Of a stretch of DNA of 24,305 bases, positions 1 through 7,433 are shown piece by piece. How positions within the stretch are numbered: the stretch's first letter is position 1; each line of letters begins with the position of its first letter. This stretch comes from Nitrospirota bacterium (lineage in GTDB: Bacteria > Nitrospirota > UBA9217), in the NCBI GenBank assembly GCA_027456925.1, contig DAIDTZ010000120.1:1-24305 (forward strand), read 5' to 3'. The notes under the pieces were generated by a model. It saw only the letters and a program-made list of their open reading frames with translations, was not told where the DNA came from and searched no databases. The translations under genes and the position numbers were made by a program.

Positions 1-506
1 GTCTTGAAACCCATCGATTCCAGGGCGACGTTACCGGCAAGAATCAGCAGGTCGGCCCAGGAAATTTTCCAACCGTACTTCTGCTTAACCGGCCAGAGCA
101 GTCGACGTGCCTTGTCGAGGTTTGCATTGTCGGGACAGCTGTTGAGGGGCGCAAAGCGCTGGTTGCACCTGCCTGCGCCGCCGCGGCCGTCGCTGATGCG
201 GTAGGTGCCGGCGCTGTGCCACGCCATACGGATGAACAAAGGTCCGTAGTGTCCGAAGTCCGCCGGCCACCAGTCCTGCGACTTTGTCATCAGTTCACGG
301 AGGTCCTTCTTCACGGCCTTCAAGTCGAGACTCTTGAACTCTTTAGCGTAGTTGAAACCCTCGCCCATCGGATTGGACTTGGAAGAATGCTGGTGCAGGA
401 TATCGAGCTTCAACTGGTTTGGCCACCAGTCTCGGTTCGTCGTACCATCGCCGGCAGTGTGTTTGTGAGCCCTGCCCGTTACCGGGCTTTTGCTATCTTC
501 ATTCAT
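1..506 (-). CDS. katG: Catalase-peroxidase KatG, N-terminal 168 residues (runs off the left edge)
   Basis: Bifunctional haem catalase-peroxidase that removes hydrogen peroxide. Only the N-terminal part of the first peroxidase domain is in the window. The distal haem-pocket motif PLFIRMAWHSAGTYR is at about residues 89-103 and supplies the catalytic Arg93, Trp96 and His97; Trp96 is the expected member of the Met-Tyr-Trp adduct. The family stretches TTNRDWWPNQL (22-32) and SWADLLILAGNVALESMGFKT (from 149) are clear. The start ATG at 504-506 has a strong AAAGGAG site about 7 bases upstream. Residues 113-128 read RCNQRFAPLNSCPDNA, where most KatGs have a Trp in the SWPDN motif; here it is Cys124. 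No frameshift is seen. Family assignment is secure, but completeness cannot be judged because the gene leaves the window. Confidence 0.95.
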   Translation of the reverse strand, partial: MNEDSKSPVTGRAHKHTAGDGTTNRDWWPNQLKLDILHQHSSKSNPMGEGFNYAKEFKSLDLKAVKKDLRELMTKSQDWWPADFGHYGPLFIRMAWHSAGTYRISDGRGGAGRCNQRFAPLNSCPDNANLDKARRLLWPVKQKYGWKISWADLLILAGNVALESMGFK

Positions 507-898
507 GATATTTACTCCTTTCGGTGTGTGAATTGAAGAACAGCGCTACCATGAATAATTCTAGCAAAGTATTAGAGAAACGGATGCAACAGAGTGTGCA
601 AAATATTCTTCAGAAATCTTGTATTAGCGAGTTGAACAACGATTGCTGCGGATTCTGGCGAGGCGAAAAGGTATCGGGATTTAGCAGTGTTGGGTCCCCG
701 GAGATGATAAAGCAGGGCAATCGGAAGAATTTATATCACGATAACATTAAGTTCAACGGCGCGGCCGCTGGGACGACTGGTTATACACTCTCATCCTATC
801 GGCGTCTTCATTAAACAACAGCTGTCACAATTCTGTTTAAGTAAAAAGGGAGCGCAGAATCAACGGCCGCTTCGGTTTCCTCGGGCATTGCGGCGGTA
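507..898. other. Non-coding gap between katG and the membrane-protein gene
   Basis: This 392-base AT-richer stretch holds the katG leader and possible promoter. It also holds a 7-base inverted repeat, TTAAACA (811-817) and TGTTTAA (834-840), downstream of the minus-strand membrane-protein gene. That hairpin has no T-run and is a poor terminator. A plus-strand reading frame at 524-814 lacks a ribosome binding site and any family resemblance, so I do not call it. Confidence 0.5.
558..566 (-). promoter_or_regulatory. Possible extended -10 promoter element for katG
   Basis: On the minus strand the bases read TGCTAGAAT, an extended -10 (TGn then TAGAAT), about 52 bases before the katG start codon. 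The nearest -35-like hexamer, TTGCAT, is 20 bases upstream, longer than ideal. No convincing Fur/PerR or OxyR box was recognised by eye. This is a pattern match only. Confidence 0.3.
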
Positions 899-1462
899 TC
901 AACCTTCGAGCTTCTTGAAAAGGATATCTTTAAGGCTGGAGCGGTCATTTCGGGAATAGGACTGATACAGGTTGGCGATCTTGGTCTCGCATTCGCTTTC
1001 CGAGAGAAGGCCCGCTTCTTTGGCCATGTCAAGAATGCTCATCTTTTGCTGCAAGTCGGCCTGGACCTTCTCTCCAAGCTGCGCAACAAAGGCTTTATCC
1101 CGTTCCAGCCGCTTTTCACGGTAGTTCTTCATGCTCTTTTGGACCGCATAGGCCGTGAGGGCTGTGGCGAAAAGGGGCAGGAGCACGGAAAGGAACTTGT
1201 AGGTCGTCCTGCTGACCACATGGGTGCCACCTTTCATGAGACCCCAGGAGGACAGGAACCCCTTGATCGGCGAGTTCGTAAAGGTGGATGCAACCCAGGA
1301 GCCAACGAAGATGCCAACAATGGCGCTTACTCCAGGGATCTGGCTGAACAACTGCTTCTTCGTGTAATAGGCGATCTCCCGCAGCTCCCGGTCCCATGCT
1401 GCCCGGTCCATGCTCCGTATCTTCCGGATAAATGCAATAATATAGTCCACCAGCTTGTCCAT
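899..1462 (-). CDS. Hypothetical two-helix membrane protein with SHOCT-like C-terminus
   Basis: 187-residue protein of unknown function. Visible parts: an amphipathic basic N-terminus (1-40), two hydrophobic segments at about 43-62 and 87-107, a charged probably coiled segment (108-140), and a tail at about 141-166 (ILDMAKEAGLLSESECETKI). The tail has the shape of a short SHOCT-like domain: a hydrophobic helix, a G-L-L-(S/T)-x-x-E turn and a second helix. The start at 1462 has only a weak AAAGG site. It is separated from katG by 392 bases and is probably transcribed alone. Coding character is good (long frame, sensible membrane topology) but I do not recognise the family. A role in the inner membrane is inference from topology alone. 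Confidence 0.7.
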   Translation of the reverse strand: MDKLVDYIIAFIRKIRSMDRAAWDRELREIAYYTKKQLFSQIPGVSAIVGIFVGSWVASTFTNSPIKGFLSSWGLMKGGTHVVSRTTYKFLSVLLPLFATALTAYAVQKSMKNYREKRLERDKAFVAQLGEKVQADLQQKMSILDMAKEAGLLSESECETKIANLYQSYSRNDRSSLKDILFKKLEG

Positions 1463-1631
1463 AGGCCTTTATGATAAAACGGCGTTCTGCCGATGTCAAC
1501 AGAAATCCTTGCGAGGCGTTCTCTCACGGGGCCACTAGTCGCGGATCAGGTTTAATGAGAATAAGGAGTAAAAACGCACTAAACACTAAAATAGATGACA
1601 GCCGCATTGCGTTTCTTTTTGTTTAAAATAT

Positions 1632-1664
1632 CACCTGTGGTCATATCGTGACCTTCCCCAGGTG
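1632..1664. other. Imperfect hairpin upstream of the envelope cluster
   Basis: Outer arms CACCTG (1632-1637) and CAGGTG (1659-1664) enclose inner arms GGTCA (1639-1643) and TGACC (1649-1653), with a TATCG loop. It lies about 70 bases upstream of the predicted -10 of the plus-strand cluster and has no T-run. It could be an operator or an RNA hairpin. The rest of the 1463-1785 gap shows nothing else beyond the promoter listed next. Confidence 0.3.
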
Positions 1665-1732
1665 TTGAGTACCATTAGAATAACTTACAGCGCTTGAATA
1701 TTTCAGCCATACAGGCAAATCTAGCGCCAAAG

Positions 1733-1741
1733 TGGTAAAAT
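1733..1741 (+). promoter_or_regulatory. Possible extended -10 promoter of the envelope cluster
   Basis: TGGTAAAAT matches an extended -10 (TGn then TAAAAT). Transcription from it would give a leader of roughly 38 bases before the ATG at 1786, which carries a good GAAAGGAG site. The -35 region at the right distance is poor, which extended -10 promoters tolerate. Confidence 0.35.
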
Positions 1742-1785
1742 GGAGCACTACATAGTGGGGCCGCAGTGAGAGAAAGGAGTTAATA

Positions 1786-2850
1786 ATGACGAGGTTGCTT
1801 TATAGAATCTTCATATTCATTGCAAGCGGTCAGCTCCTGATGTCAGGATTGGCAATTGCACAGTCAGAGTATACGACAACCGAAAAACCGCCGATAGCGC
1901 AGCCTCTTGTTCGTGAAGGCGACTTCGCCGTCAAATTGACAGAGGCGCTTGAACTCGGTACGCCAACAAGTGAAGCTGAAGCCGAGAATTTATTGGGTTC
2001 TGTTGATATTGAACCCCGGAATGGATGGATTGTCGATTACCCCATTACTCCGGATATTCTTGGAGAGTTGCAGACTGCCATCGCCGAATCGGCAAATGCG
2101 GGCAAATTGGCGATGGGGAAAGATGCAGCATTGAAAGCGGCTCAGGACGTAACATCAGAATTTAATCTGTCGATAAAATCGGATGCATCTGCACAGCAAG
2201 GAAGTGCTTCACCCGGAACGAATTCTGCCGAAGCTCCCGTCATCAATAATTATTACTATGATGAGGGACCGCCTGTGGTCACCTACTATGCTCCACCGCC
2301 TGATTATGCTTACATGTATACGTGGGTCCCGTACCCTTTTGTGTGGTGGGATTTCTGGTACCCTGGGTACTTTATACTGGATGACTTTCACGTCAGAGTG
2401 CACGGGCGCGGAGACCATGAGGGATTTATAACCAATCACTTCCGCGATGCCAGAACAGGCGAAATTTCCAGGATCGATCCTGCCAACAGATCCCGTGGCG
2501 GGACATTAACGGGCAGAGGCGCAGGATTGTCCAGTCCTTCGTCACGGACCGGGGCTCGAGCTATTCTCGAGAGAAGCCAGGGACGTGCATCGACGGGGAG
2601 CAGCAGAGTTTTTAGAGGTTATGGAGAAAGACCTTCTGCCGGAACTCGTCCCAGTGCATTTGACCGCTCGAGTAACAGCCGGTTTGAGCGGGCCGCGAGC
2701 GAGCGCGGATTCGAAAGCCGGGCTAACGCGGGCCGCATCACTTCTGATGGTCGTGGGGGGCGAGGAGTTGTCCGCAGTGTTCCCCCTCGTGGCCAAAAAA
2801 ACGGTCGCGGCGATGATGGAGGGTTCCGTGGTGCAGGGGGGCGTCGTTAA
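1786..2850 (+). CDS. Exported protein with aromatic patch and Arg/Gly/Ser-rich tail
   Basis: 354-residue exported protein of unknown function. A signal peptide (1-25, probable cleavage LAIA|Q) is followed by an acidic helical region (40-130). A short block very rich in Tyr, Trp and Pro comes next (about 154-192, with NNYYYDEGPPVVTYYAPPP and WVPYPFVWWDFWYPGYF). The tail from about 230 is long, low-complexity and basic, rich in Arg, Gly and Ser. The aromatic block plus basic tail recalls exported proteins of DUF3300 type, which often lie beside DUF2950 genes, but the usual DUF3300 N-terminal motif is not seen. AGAAAGGAG precedes the ATG. It is first in a three-gene plus-strand cluster, 99 bases before the DUF2950 gene. 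An envelope role is inference. Confidence 0.8.
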   Translation: MTRLLYRIFIFIASGQLLMSGLAIAQSEYTTTEKPPIAQPLVREGDFAVKLTEALELGTPTSEAEAENLLGSVDIEPRNGWIVDYPITPDILGELQTAIAESANAGKLAMGKDAALKAAQDVTSEFNLSIKSDASAQQGSASPGTNSAEAPVINNYYYDEGPPVVTYYAPPPDYAYMYTWVPYPFVWWDFWYPGYFILDDFHVRVHGRGDHEGFITNHFRDARTGEISRIDPANRSRGGTLTGRGAGLSSPSSRTGARAILERSQGRASTGSSRVFRGYGERPSAGTRPSAFDRSSNSRFERAASERGFESRANAGRITSDGRGGRGVVRSVPPRGQKNGRGDDGGFRGAGGRR

Positions 2851-2949
2851 GAGGAAACACCTTTGCAATGCCTCGGCGGATCTCGCCTGCTTTTGGCATC
2901 GTGCTAATGGGAACCATCATCAGATCACTAAGAGATGGAGGAAGAATCC

Positions 2950-3954
2950 ATGAAAAAAGATACACCAAAGTCAATCAATCATTTTCTTTGCCGTGTTGGT
3001 TTCGCGGCCTTTACTACCATTATGGTCGTGACTGCCTTCAGTTTGCTTGTGTTTGCTCAAGATAGGGATCGGAAGCATTTCAAGTCTCCGGAAGCTGCAT
3101 TCAGTGCACTCCTCGAGGCCGCTAAGAACAATGACACCAGGGAATTATTATCCATCTTCGGACCTTCAGGCAAAGATGTCATATCCTCGGGTGACGCGGT
3201 TGACGACAAAGAGGCCCGTAAACGTTTCGTGAAATCCGCCGGGGATGCGGTGAAATTTTCAAAGGTAGATGATTCGACAGTGCTTGCCGTAATCGGGAAA
3301 GACGGATGGTCTTTCCCCATCCCCCTTGTGAAGTCGCCACAGGGATGGGTCTTTTCCACCGAAGACGGAAGGGAAGAGATCTTGAATCGGAGGATAGGAA
3401 GGAACGAATTAAACGCCATCCAGGTGGCCCTGGCGTATGTGGATGGGCAATATGAATATGCGAGCAAGGATCGCAATGGCGACGGGGTATTACAATACGC
3501 AAAAAAATTCGTGAGCCGCGCCGGCAAAAAGGATGGCTTGTACTGGAAGGCCGCGCCGGGCGAGGAGGCAAGCCCCCTGGGACCGCTGTTTGCCCGCGCA
3601 ACAGAGGAAGGATACTCATTCAAGAAAAAAGGCGAGAAGCCCTCGCCATACCACGGGTACTATTTCAAGATCCTGAAAAGTCAGGGAAGCAATGCTCCTG
3701 GCGGTGAACTCGACTACATAAGCAACGTCAAGATGGTCGCCGGATTCGGACTGGCGGCATATCCCGCCGAGTACGGGAAATCGGGTATCACGACATTTAT
3801 TGTGAACCAACAGGGCATCGTGTATGAGAAGGACCTGGGACCAAAGACGGAAGAGATTGCAAAGGCAATGACGAAGTATGACCCTGACAAAACATGGAAA
3901 AAGGAGAAATGGACGCCCGACGCCTTGGCGAGACCGGTTATGAAAACACAATGA
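2950..3954 (+). CDS. DUF2950 family exported protein
   Basis: 334-residue protein of the DUF2950 family, whose biochemical role is unknown. It has a basic N-terminus and a hydrophobic export signal (about 15-36, VFAQ). The mature part begins with the family's helical start (FKSPEAAFSALLEAAKNNDTRELLSIFGPSG). Later parts include the ALAYVDGQYEYASKDRNGDG region and the C-terminal block with GYYFKILKSQG, GFGLAAYPAEYGKSGITTF and GIVYEKDLGPKT. Length is usual for the family. I chose the ATG at 2950 rather than an in-frame ATG at 2935, because the latter lies inside the GGAGGA ribosome binding site. The next gene follows after 18 bases, so the two are probably co-transcribed. The product is probably periplasmic. 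Confidence 0.9.
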   Translation: MKKDTPKSINHFLCRVGFAAFTTIMVVTAFSLLVFAQDRDRKHFKSPEAAFSALLEAAKNNDTRELLSIFGPSGKDVISSGDAVDDKEARKRFVKSAGDAVKFSKVDDSTVLAVIGKDGWSFPIPLVKSPQGWVFSTEDGREEILNRRIGRNELNAIQVALAYVDGQYEYASKDRNGDGVLQYAKKFVSRAGKKDGLYWKAAPGEEASPLGPLFARATEEGYSFKKKGEKPSPYHGYYFKILKSQGSNAPGGELDYISNVKMVAGFGLAAYPAEYGKSGITTFIVNQQGIVYEKDLGPKTEEIAKAMTKYDPDKTWKKEKWTPDALARPVMKTQ

Positions 3955-3972
3955 GTAATCAGGGAGGCAAGT

Positions 3973-4647
3973 ATGAAGCGCATTCTCATAGCTGCTGTCA
4001 CAGCGCTGCTGCTCACGGGCAGTGGAGTTGCACGTGCCGCATCTGGTAAAGGGGTCGAAGCAGGCGTCCAGATGTGGATAAACGAGTGGACACATGACGT
4101 GCCGGGAGTGGGAAGTATTACATCGGACTCTGCTGTTCTCCTCGGTCCGGCAATCAAGGTGAAGTTCCCTAACAACGCTTTTTTTGACGCATCATATCTT
4201 TTTTCCGTTTCCGATTATACCTTCTCGAACGATACTATCTACAATGACGAACGGCAGGATGCAAACGCGGCAATTGGCTACATGATCGTTCCCGGGTTCG
4301 GAGTGTTGGCCGGATATAAAAATTCAGCATTTAAAGAAAAGGAAACAGGAATCAAAGACACGGTTTATGGACCGCTCATCGGCATGATGGTAATCGCGCC
4401 GACGGACGTAAACTCCTCGTTCTACGGTAAACTGAACTATCTTTTTACCAGGTTCAAGCAACAAGATGCATTTGGCGGTTTTCAGGAAGATAGTCAGGGC
4501 TGGATATTCGAATTCGGATTTAAGTTTGACTTCACCAGAGAATTCAACGGAACGATCGGATACAAGTACGAAACAAATACGGGAAGTAATTCAAATATCG
4601 AGGACTCCTTCTCAGGGCTCACCTTCGGCGCGATGTTCGCCTTATAG
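3973..4647 (+). CDS. Predicted outer-membrane beta-barrel protein
   Basis: 224-residue protein. A typical signal peptide (1-23, cleavage near ARA|A) is followed by alternating hydrophobic/polar strands, e.g. AFFDASYLFSVSDYTFS, GFGVLAGYKNSAF, SSFYGKLNYLFTRF, GWIFEFGFKFDF and FNGTIGYKYETNTG. The chain ends in a strand with aromatic residues, SGLTFGAMFAL, as beta-barrel outer-membrane proteins do. A GGGAGG site precedes the ATG. It is the last gene of the cluster, 18 bases after the DUF2950 gene. I cannot name a subfamily. Small OmpA-like or OmpW-like barrels are similar in size, but no signature of either is visible. Confidence 0.75.
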   Translation: MKRILIAAVTALLLTGSGVARAASGKGVEAGVQMWINEWTHDVPGVGSITSDSAVLLGPAIKVKFPNNAFFDASYLFSVSDYTFSNDTIYNDERQDANAAIGYMIVPGFGVLAGYKNSAFKEKETGIKDTVYGPLIGMMVIAPTDVNSSFYGKLNYLFTRFKQQDAFGGFQEDSQGWIFEFGFKFDFTREFNGTIGYKYETNTGSNSNIEDSFSGLTFGAMFAL

Positions 4648-4696
4648 TTATCACCGGGACATGCACCGTTAGAAACCGATGCGCATAATCAGCATG

Positions 4697-5380
4697 TCAC
4701 ATATAGGTGACCTGCAGCAGAGGTGCAAGAGCTCCCCGGATCGTCGGATCCGTGGTGTCTTTGATTTCGATGAGCCCAGGGGAGGTTGCACTTAGATCCT
4801 CTAATATGCGGACCTGGAAGTCCAGAAGACCCAAATTCTGTGCCCGCACCATCAATGAAGTAACATCGACAGGTACGTGGCCGTCGATGTCGGCTGAGGA
4901 AATCGGGGGATCGATCGTGGTGGATGCAATCGCCTGCAGGCTGGAACGACTAAAATCATCCTGCACTAACGTTAGTCCTGGAATTGAAACGAGTTCGATA
5001 CGAATTGGAATTGTGCTGGCCGCCGGTTGAAGAAAGACGTTGTTGATTACTATATCAAGGGTCGCTGATACGATGACAGCGTCGCCCGGAACTCCGCCCT
5101 GGCCTGTCAAGTGGAAATCCAGGAATGCACGGGATTCCGCTCCTGAGGAAGGGTCTATGCCGGCAAACACAGTTTGTACGGGGGGGGATGGAGATATAGT
5201 CATGCCCTGTGTTATCGTGAAAACAGTTGAAGTTGGGGAAGTCTGCAAGATATCACCGTCGTACACGGGGTCGCTCAGGATCTGTGTAACAAATGTCGGG
5301 GGAGCGCTGCTGCCACCGCCGCAACCTGTCAGCGACAGGTTTATAAAAATTATTATTGCCGCCAGGAATGTCCTTTTCAT
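4697..5380 (-). CDS. Lipoprotein with DNRLRE-like beta-sandwich domain
   Basis: 227-residue lipoprotein. The signal peptide ends in a lipobox LTGC with Cys20 and is followed by a Gly/Ser linker. The mature part looks like one beta-sandwich. The segment SRAFLDFHLTGQGGVPGDAV followed by an I-V-S-A-T-L-D-I strand, then a VPVDVTSLM segment and the final LLQVTYM strand, resemble the DNRLRE-type domain found in surface and extracellular proteins. Such domains usually end in a P-x-L-x-V-x-Y strand. It is convergent with the barrel gene (49 bases between stops) and is transcribed alone. Its ribosome binding site (GGGGGT) is modest. The domain call is by eye; ligand and partner are unknown. Confidence 0.75.
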   Translation of the reverse strand: MKRTFLAAIIIFINLSLTGCGGGSSAPPTFVTQILSDPVYDGDILQTSPTSTVFTITQGMTISPSPPVQTVFAGIDPSSGAESRAFLDFHLTGQGGVPGDAVIVSATLDIVINNVFLQPAASTIPIRIELVSIPGLTLVQDDFSRSSLQAIASTTIDPPISSADIDGHVPVDVTSLMVRAQNLGLLDFQVRILEDLSATSPGLIEIKDTTDPTIRGALAPLLQVTYM

Positions 5381-5434
5381 GACTACCCCCGTCTTTGTTC
5401 GTGCCCACCACAGAAGAGCCCGTCACATACTTCA

Positions 5435-5668
5435 TTAACTATTTTACACCTCTTTATAAATGATGTCCACCTCAAGCTCACCTACAGGCTTGTAACAGCT
5501 ATCGATGAACAGAATGAAGCAAATAAAGTATTCAATGCTTCGGCTGAAAAAAGTACGGCAGTTGTCGCATTTTACAAGCGACGTGTTCCAGAGAATGGAG
5601 ACCTCAACAGCTTCACGATGAACCTCGTGAGTTATCATGAATCGAAAGAATTGCAATTTTCAATCTGA
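5435..5668 (+). pseudogene. Likely 3' remnant of an unrecognised gene (no start codon)
   Basis: A plus-strand frame ending at TGA 5666-5668 reads as a natural protein C-terminus (e.g. INDVHLKLTYRLVTAIDEQN, then FYKRRVPENGDLNSFTMNLV and SYHESKELQFSI). It has sensible amino-acid composition and no stop. Upstream the frame stays open into the antisense of the lipoprotein gene, and no ATG, GTG or TTG in a plausible position or ribosome binding site is present. I read it as the tail of a gene whose front has been lost. I do not recognise the family. It could also be a chance open frame. Confidence 0.35.
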
Positions 5669-5868
5669 ATAGCATGAATAAGATCATTTCACTCGGAGCA
5701 TAGCTAAACATCAGATCAATTCTCGCGCTTCCAGATAACAGATGGGAGATATGCCCCTCATGTTCAATATGATTTGCGAAGATGTATTGGGGTAGCCGCA
5801 AATATATGATGACAGTTTAGTCATCTAGACAACTTGGATGAGAGTTTTGCTGAGCGTCCTACGCGAAT
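5669..5868. other. Gap with no supported gene
   Basis: Between the gene remnant and the tRNA-Asn terminator I see only short broken reading frames on both strands and no ribosome binding site. The stretch is AT-rich and may be further gene debris. Confidence 0.4.
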
Positions 5869-5906
5869 GGAAAAGGCCTGATTTTGGATCAATAAAATCA
5901 GGCCTT
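5869..5906 (-). terminator. Rho-independent terminator of tRNA-Asn
   Basis: Perfect 13-base arms (5873-5885 and 5894-5906, reading AAGGCCTGATTTT on the plus strand) flank an 8-base loop. On the minus strand the stem ends in TTTT. It starts 7 bases downstream of the tRNA-Asn CCA end. Confidence 0.85.
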
Positions 5907-5913
5907 CTAAGTC

Positions 5914-5989
5914 TGGCTCCCGAAGCAGGACTCGAACCTGCGACATGGTGATTAACAGTCACCCGCTCTACCAACTGAGCTATTCGGGA
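5914..5989 (-). tRNA. tRNA-Asn(GTT)
   Basis: 76-base cloverleaf on the minus strand. The 7-base acceptor arms TCCCGAA and TTCGGGA pair, followed by discriminator G and an encoded CCA. The anticodon loop is CTGTTAA (anticodon GTT), and the T arm carries GGTTCGAGTCC. It has its own promoter (6031-6059) and terminator. Confidence 0.97.
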
Positions 5990-6030
5990 ATGATCGGTAT
6001 GGTTTGGGAATGCATTAAATCAGGCTGGTA

Positions 6031-6059
6031 TAAATACCATATATTGCATGATAAGTCAA
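6031..6059 (-). promoter_or_regulatory. Sigma70-type promoter of tRNA-Asn
   Basis: The minus strand has TTGACT (6054-6059), a 17-base spacer, and TATTTA (6031-6036) preceded by TGG, i.e. an extended -10. The predicted start is about 30-35 bases before the mature tRNA 5' end. The rest of the 5990-6129 gap holds nothing else convincing. Confidence 0.6.
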
Positions 6060-6129
6060 CGGGTTATTTATAGGGACCAAGGCAACGATCTTGCCGTTTT
6101 TACACCGACATAGGCGGCTCGCTCCAACG

Positions 6130-6726
6130 CTACCGGCCGTCCTGTCCTTTTTTGAGCTCCATGATCACGAGCTTGGCAATGGCCTTCAAGGTATCAAACA
6201 CGCCGGTGCCGTCGGTTGCAATGGCCTCGTAATCAGGAACGCCGCGCGGATTAAGCGCTTTCTTCATTTCTTGGAGCGGCACGACATTCGGCAGATCGCG
6301 CTTGTTGTACTGGATGATGAAGGGGACCTTGTCCAGATCGTATCCCTGTTCGGCAAGATTGATGCGCAGGTTTTCCATGCTCTCGATGTTGGCTTCCATG
6401 CGCTCGACCTGGGAATCGGCGACAAATACGACGCCATCAACACCCTTGAGAATGAGTTTGCGGCTTGCGTCGTAGAATACCTGGCCGGGGACCGTGTAAA
6501 GATGAAAGCTGGTTTTAAAACCGCGAATCTCACCGATGGCGAGAGGAAGGAAATCGAAGAACAAGGTCCTCTCCGTCTCCGTAGCCAGCGAGATCATCTT
6601 ACCCTTGCTGTCCGGATTCGTCTTTTTGTAAATCCACTGCAGGTTGGTCGTCTTGCCGCACAGCCCGGGCCCGTAAAAGACGATCTTGCAGTTTATCTCT
6701 CGCGACGAATAATTGATAAAGGACAT
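6130..6726 (-). CDS. mglA: MglA-type small Ras-like GTPase
   Basis: 198-residue GTPase of the MglA family, which in Myxococcus sets cell polarity for gliding and type IV pilus motility; other bacteria use it for related polarity or surface-motility tasks. Visible motifs: P-loop GPGLCGKTT (19-27), switch I region TERTLFFDFLP (51-61), and the MglA-specific TVPGQVFYDASRKLILKGVD (78-97). In that motif Thr78 replaces the usual Asp of the DxxG box. FVADSQ follows, then the guanine-specificity motif NKRD (141-144). Length is normal. It lies 49 bases after mglB, which encodes its likely GTPase-activating partner, and is probably co-transcribed. The AGGAG/GAGAGG site upstream is somewhat far from the ATG. 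Confidence 0.95.
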   Translation of the reverse strand: MSFINYSSREINCKIVFYGPGLCGKTTNLQWIYKKTNPDSKGKMISLATETERTLFFDFLPLAIGEIRGFKTSFHLYTVPGQVFYDASRKLILKGVDGVVFVADSQVERMEANIESMENLRINLAEQGYDLDKVPFIIQYNKRDLPNVVPLQEMKKALNPRGVPDYEAIATDGTGVFDTLKAIAKLVIMELKKGQDGR

Positions 6727-6775
6727 GAGACGGTAATTCCTCTCCTACCTGCTTTCAGGGATGATCGGGGCTGGG

Positions 6776-7270
6776 CTATCCGAAGAGTTTATCAATATCT
6801 TCGTCCGTTATTTCTGCGAAGGGAGAATCAGCGCTCTTGCCCGAACCCTTTTCTGTTTCCACCTTCTGGAGGAGCTGGCTGAAAATGCTGCCGAGGGTTT
6901 CCGCGCTCTTTTTTACCCGAAGCCGGACAAGGCCGAGCGATGACCGCTGATCGAAGATCACCACCAGGATCACACGTTGCCCGATGATGGAGATATGGAT
7001 ATTATCCCGCGCGCCCTCGTGGAACAGGATCGAGAATTCCTTTTCACCCAGGAGTTTGGCCATGCCGCCCGTGGCTGCGATATTGCCGGCGGTGAGCGAC
7101 GCAAGCGAGGTGGTGTCGAGGTTTTCCGTCTCGCCGGTGGCCGCGATGAGCTGGCCGTTCTTGTCCACCAGGAACACGACTTTTGCGTTCGCCTGCTGCA
7201 GAAGGCGCTGAAGTTCCGCGTCTATCAGCTTGAATTCTTCGTCATACATTACCAAGTCGGAACCCAGCAT
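6776..7270 (-). CDS. mglB: MglB-type Roadblock/LC7 protein
   Basis: 164-residue Roadblock/LC7 domain protein, the expected GTPase-activating partner of MglA. The fold is visible as LQRLLQQANAKVVFLVDKNG, then LIAATGETENLDTTSLASLT, GNIAATGGMAKLLGEKEFSI and RVILVVIFDQRSSLGLVRLR. A charged tail (EITDEDIDKLFG) follows. I start it at the ATG at 7270, which has AGAAGGAG 8 bases upstream. A GTG 27 bases earlier would put the ribosome binding site inside the gene. The mglB-mglA order matches Myxococcus. A strong predicted promoter lies at 7318-7346. The gene follows the por terminator, so mglBA is an independent unit. Confidence 0.9.
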   Translation of the reverse strand: MLGSDLVMYDEEFKLIDAELQRLLQQANAKVVFLVDKNGQLIAATGETENLDTTSLASLTAGNIAATGGMAKLLGEKEFSILFHEGARDNIHISIIGQRVILVVIFDQRSSLGLVRLRVKKSAETLGSIFSQLLQKVETEKGSGKSADSPFAEITDEDIDKLFG

Positions 7271-7317
7271 ATCTGCATCTCCTTCTTGAATTTGCACGCC
7301 TTGAGCACTACGGGGTT

Positions 7318-7346
7318 ATTAAACCACACTGACTTGCAGATTTCAA
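7318..7346 (-). promoter_or_regulatory. Sigma70-type promoter of mglBA
   Basis: The minus strand reads TTGAAA (7341-7346), a 17-base spacer, then TTTAAT (7318-7323) preceded by TGG. This nearly consensus element lies between the por terminator and mglB and gives a leader of about 40 bases. Confidence 0.65.
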
Positions 7347-7371
7347 GGTTTTTTTTGAAACCATCCTGTAA

Positions 7372-7405
7372 GTAAAATAGCCGGGAAGACATCTCTCCCG
7401 GCTAT
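7372..7405 (-). terminator. Rho-independent terminator of the por operon
   Basis: Perfect 10-base arms ATAGCCGGGA (7377-7386) and TCCCGGCTAT (7396-7405) flank a 9-base loop. On the minus strand the stem is followed by TTTTACTT. It begins 28 bases downstream of the porB stop codon. Confidence 0.85.
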
Positions 7406-7433
7406 GATCTTGGCCTTTCGCGGCAACAACGAT

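Noticed and set aside
524..814. Plus-strand frame between katG and the membrane-protein gene
   Set aside because: No ribosome binding site, no domain, and odd composition; it overlaps the likely katG promoter.
5444..5801. Two minus-strand frames (5444-5656 and 5613-5801)
   Set aside because: They overlap each other, lack ribosome binding sites, and the plus-strand reading at 5435-5668 looks more protein-like.
5914..5989. tRNA-Asn as an integration (att) site for a mobile element
   Set aside because: No repeat of the tRNA 3' end was found by eye in the 1-5900 region, and there is no integrase or other mobility gene.
6078..6101. GGCAA-CGATC-TTGCC hairpin followed by GTTTTT on the plus strand
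   Set aside because: The stem is only 5 bases and there is no plus-strand gene upstream for it to terminate.
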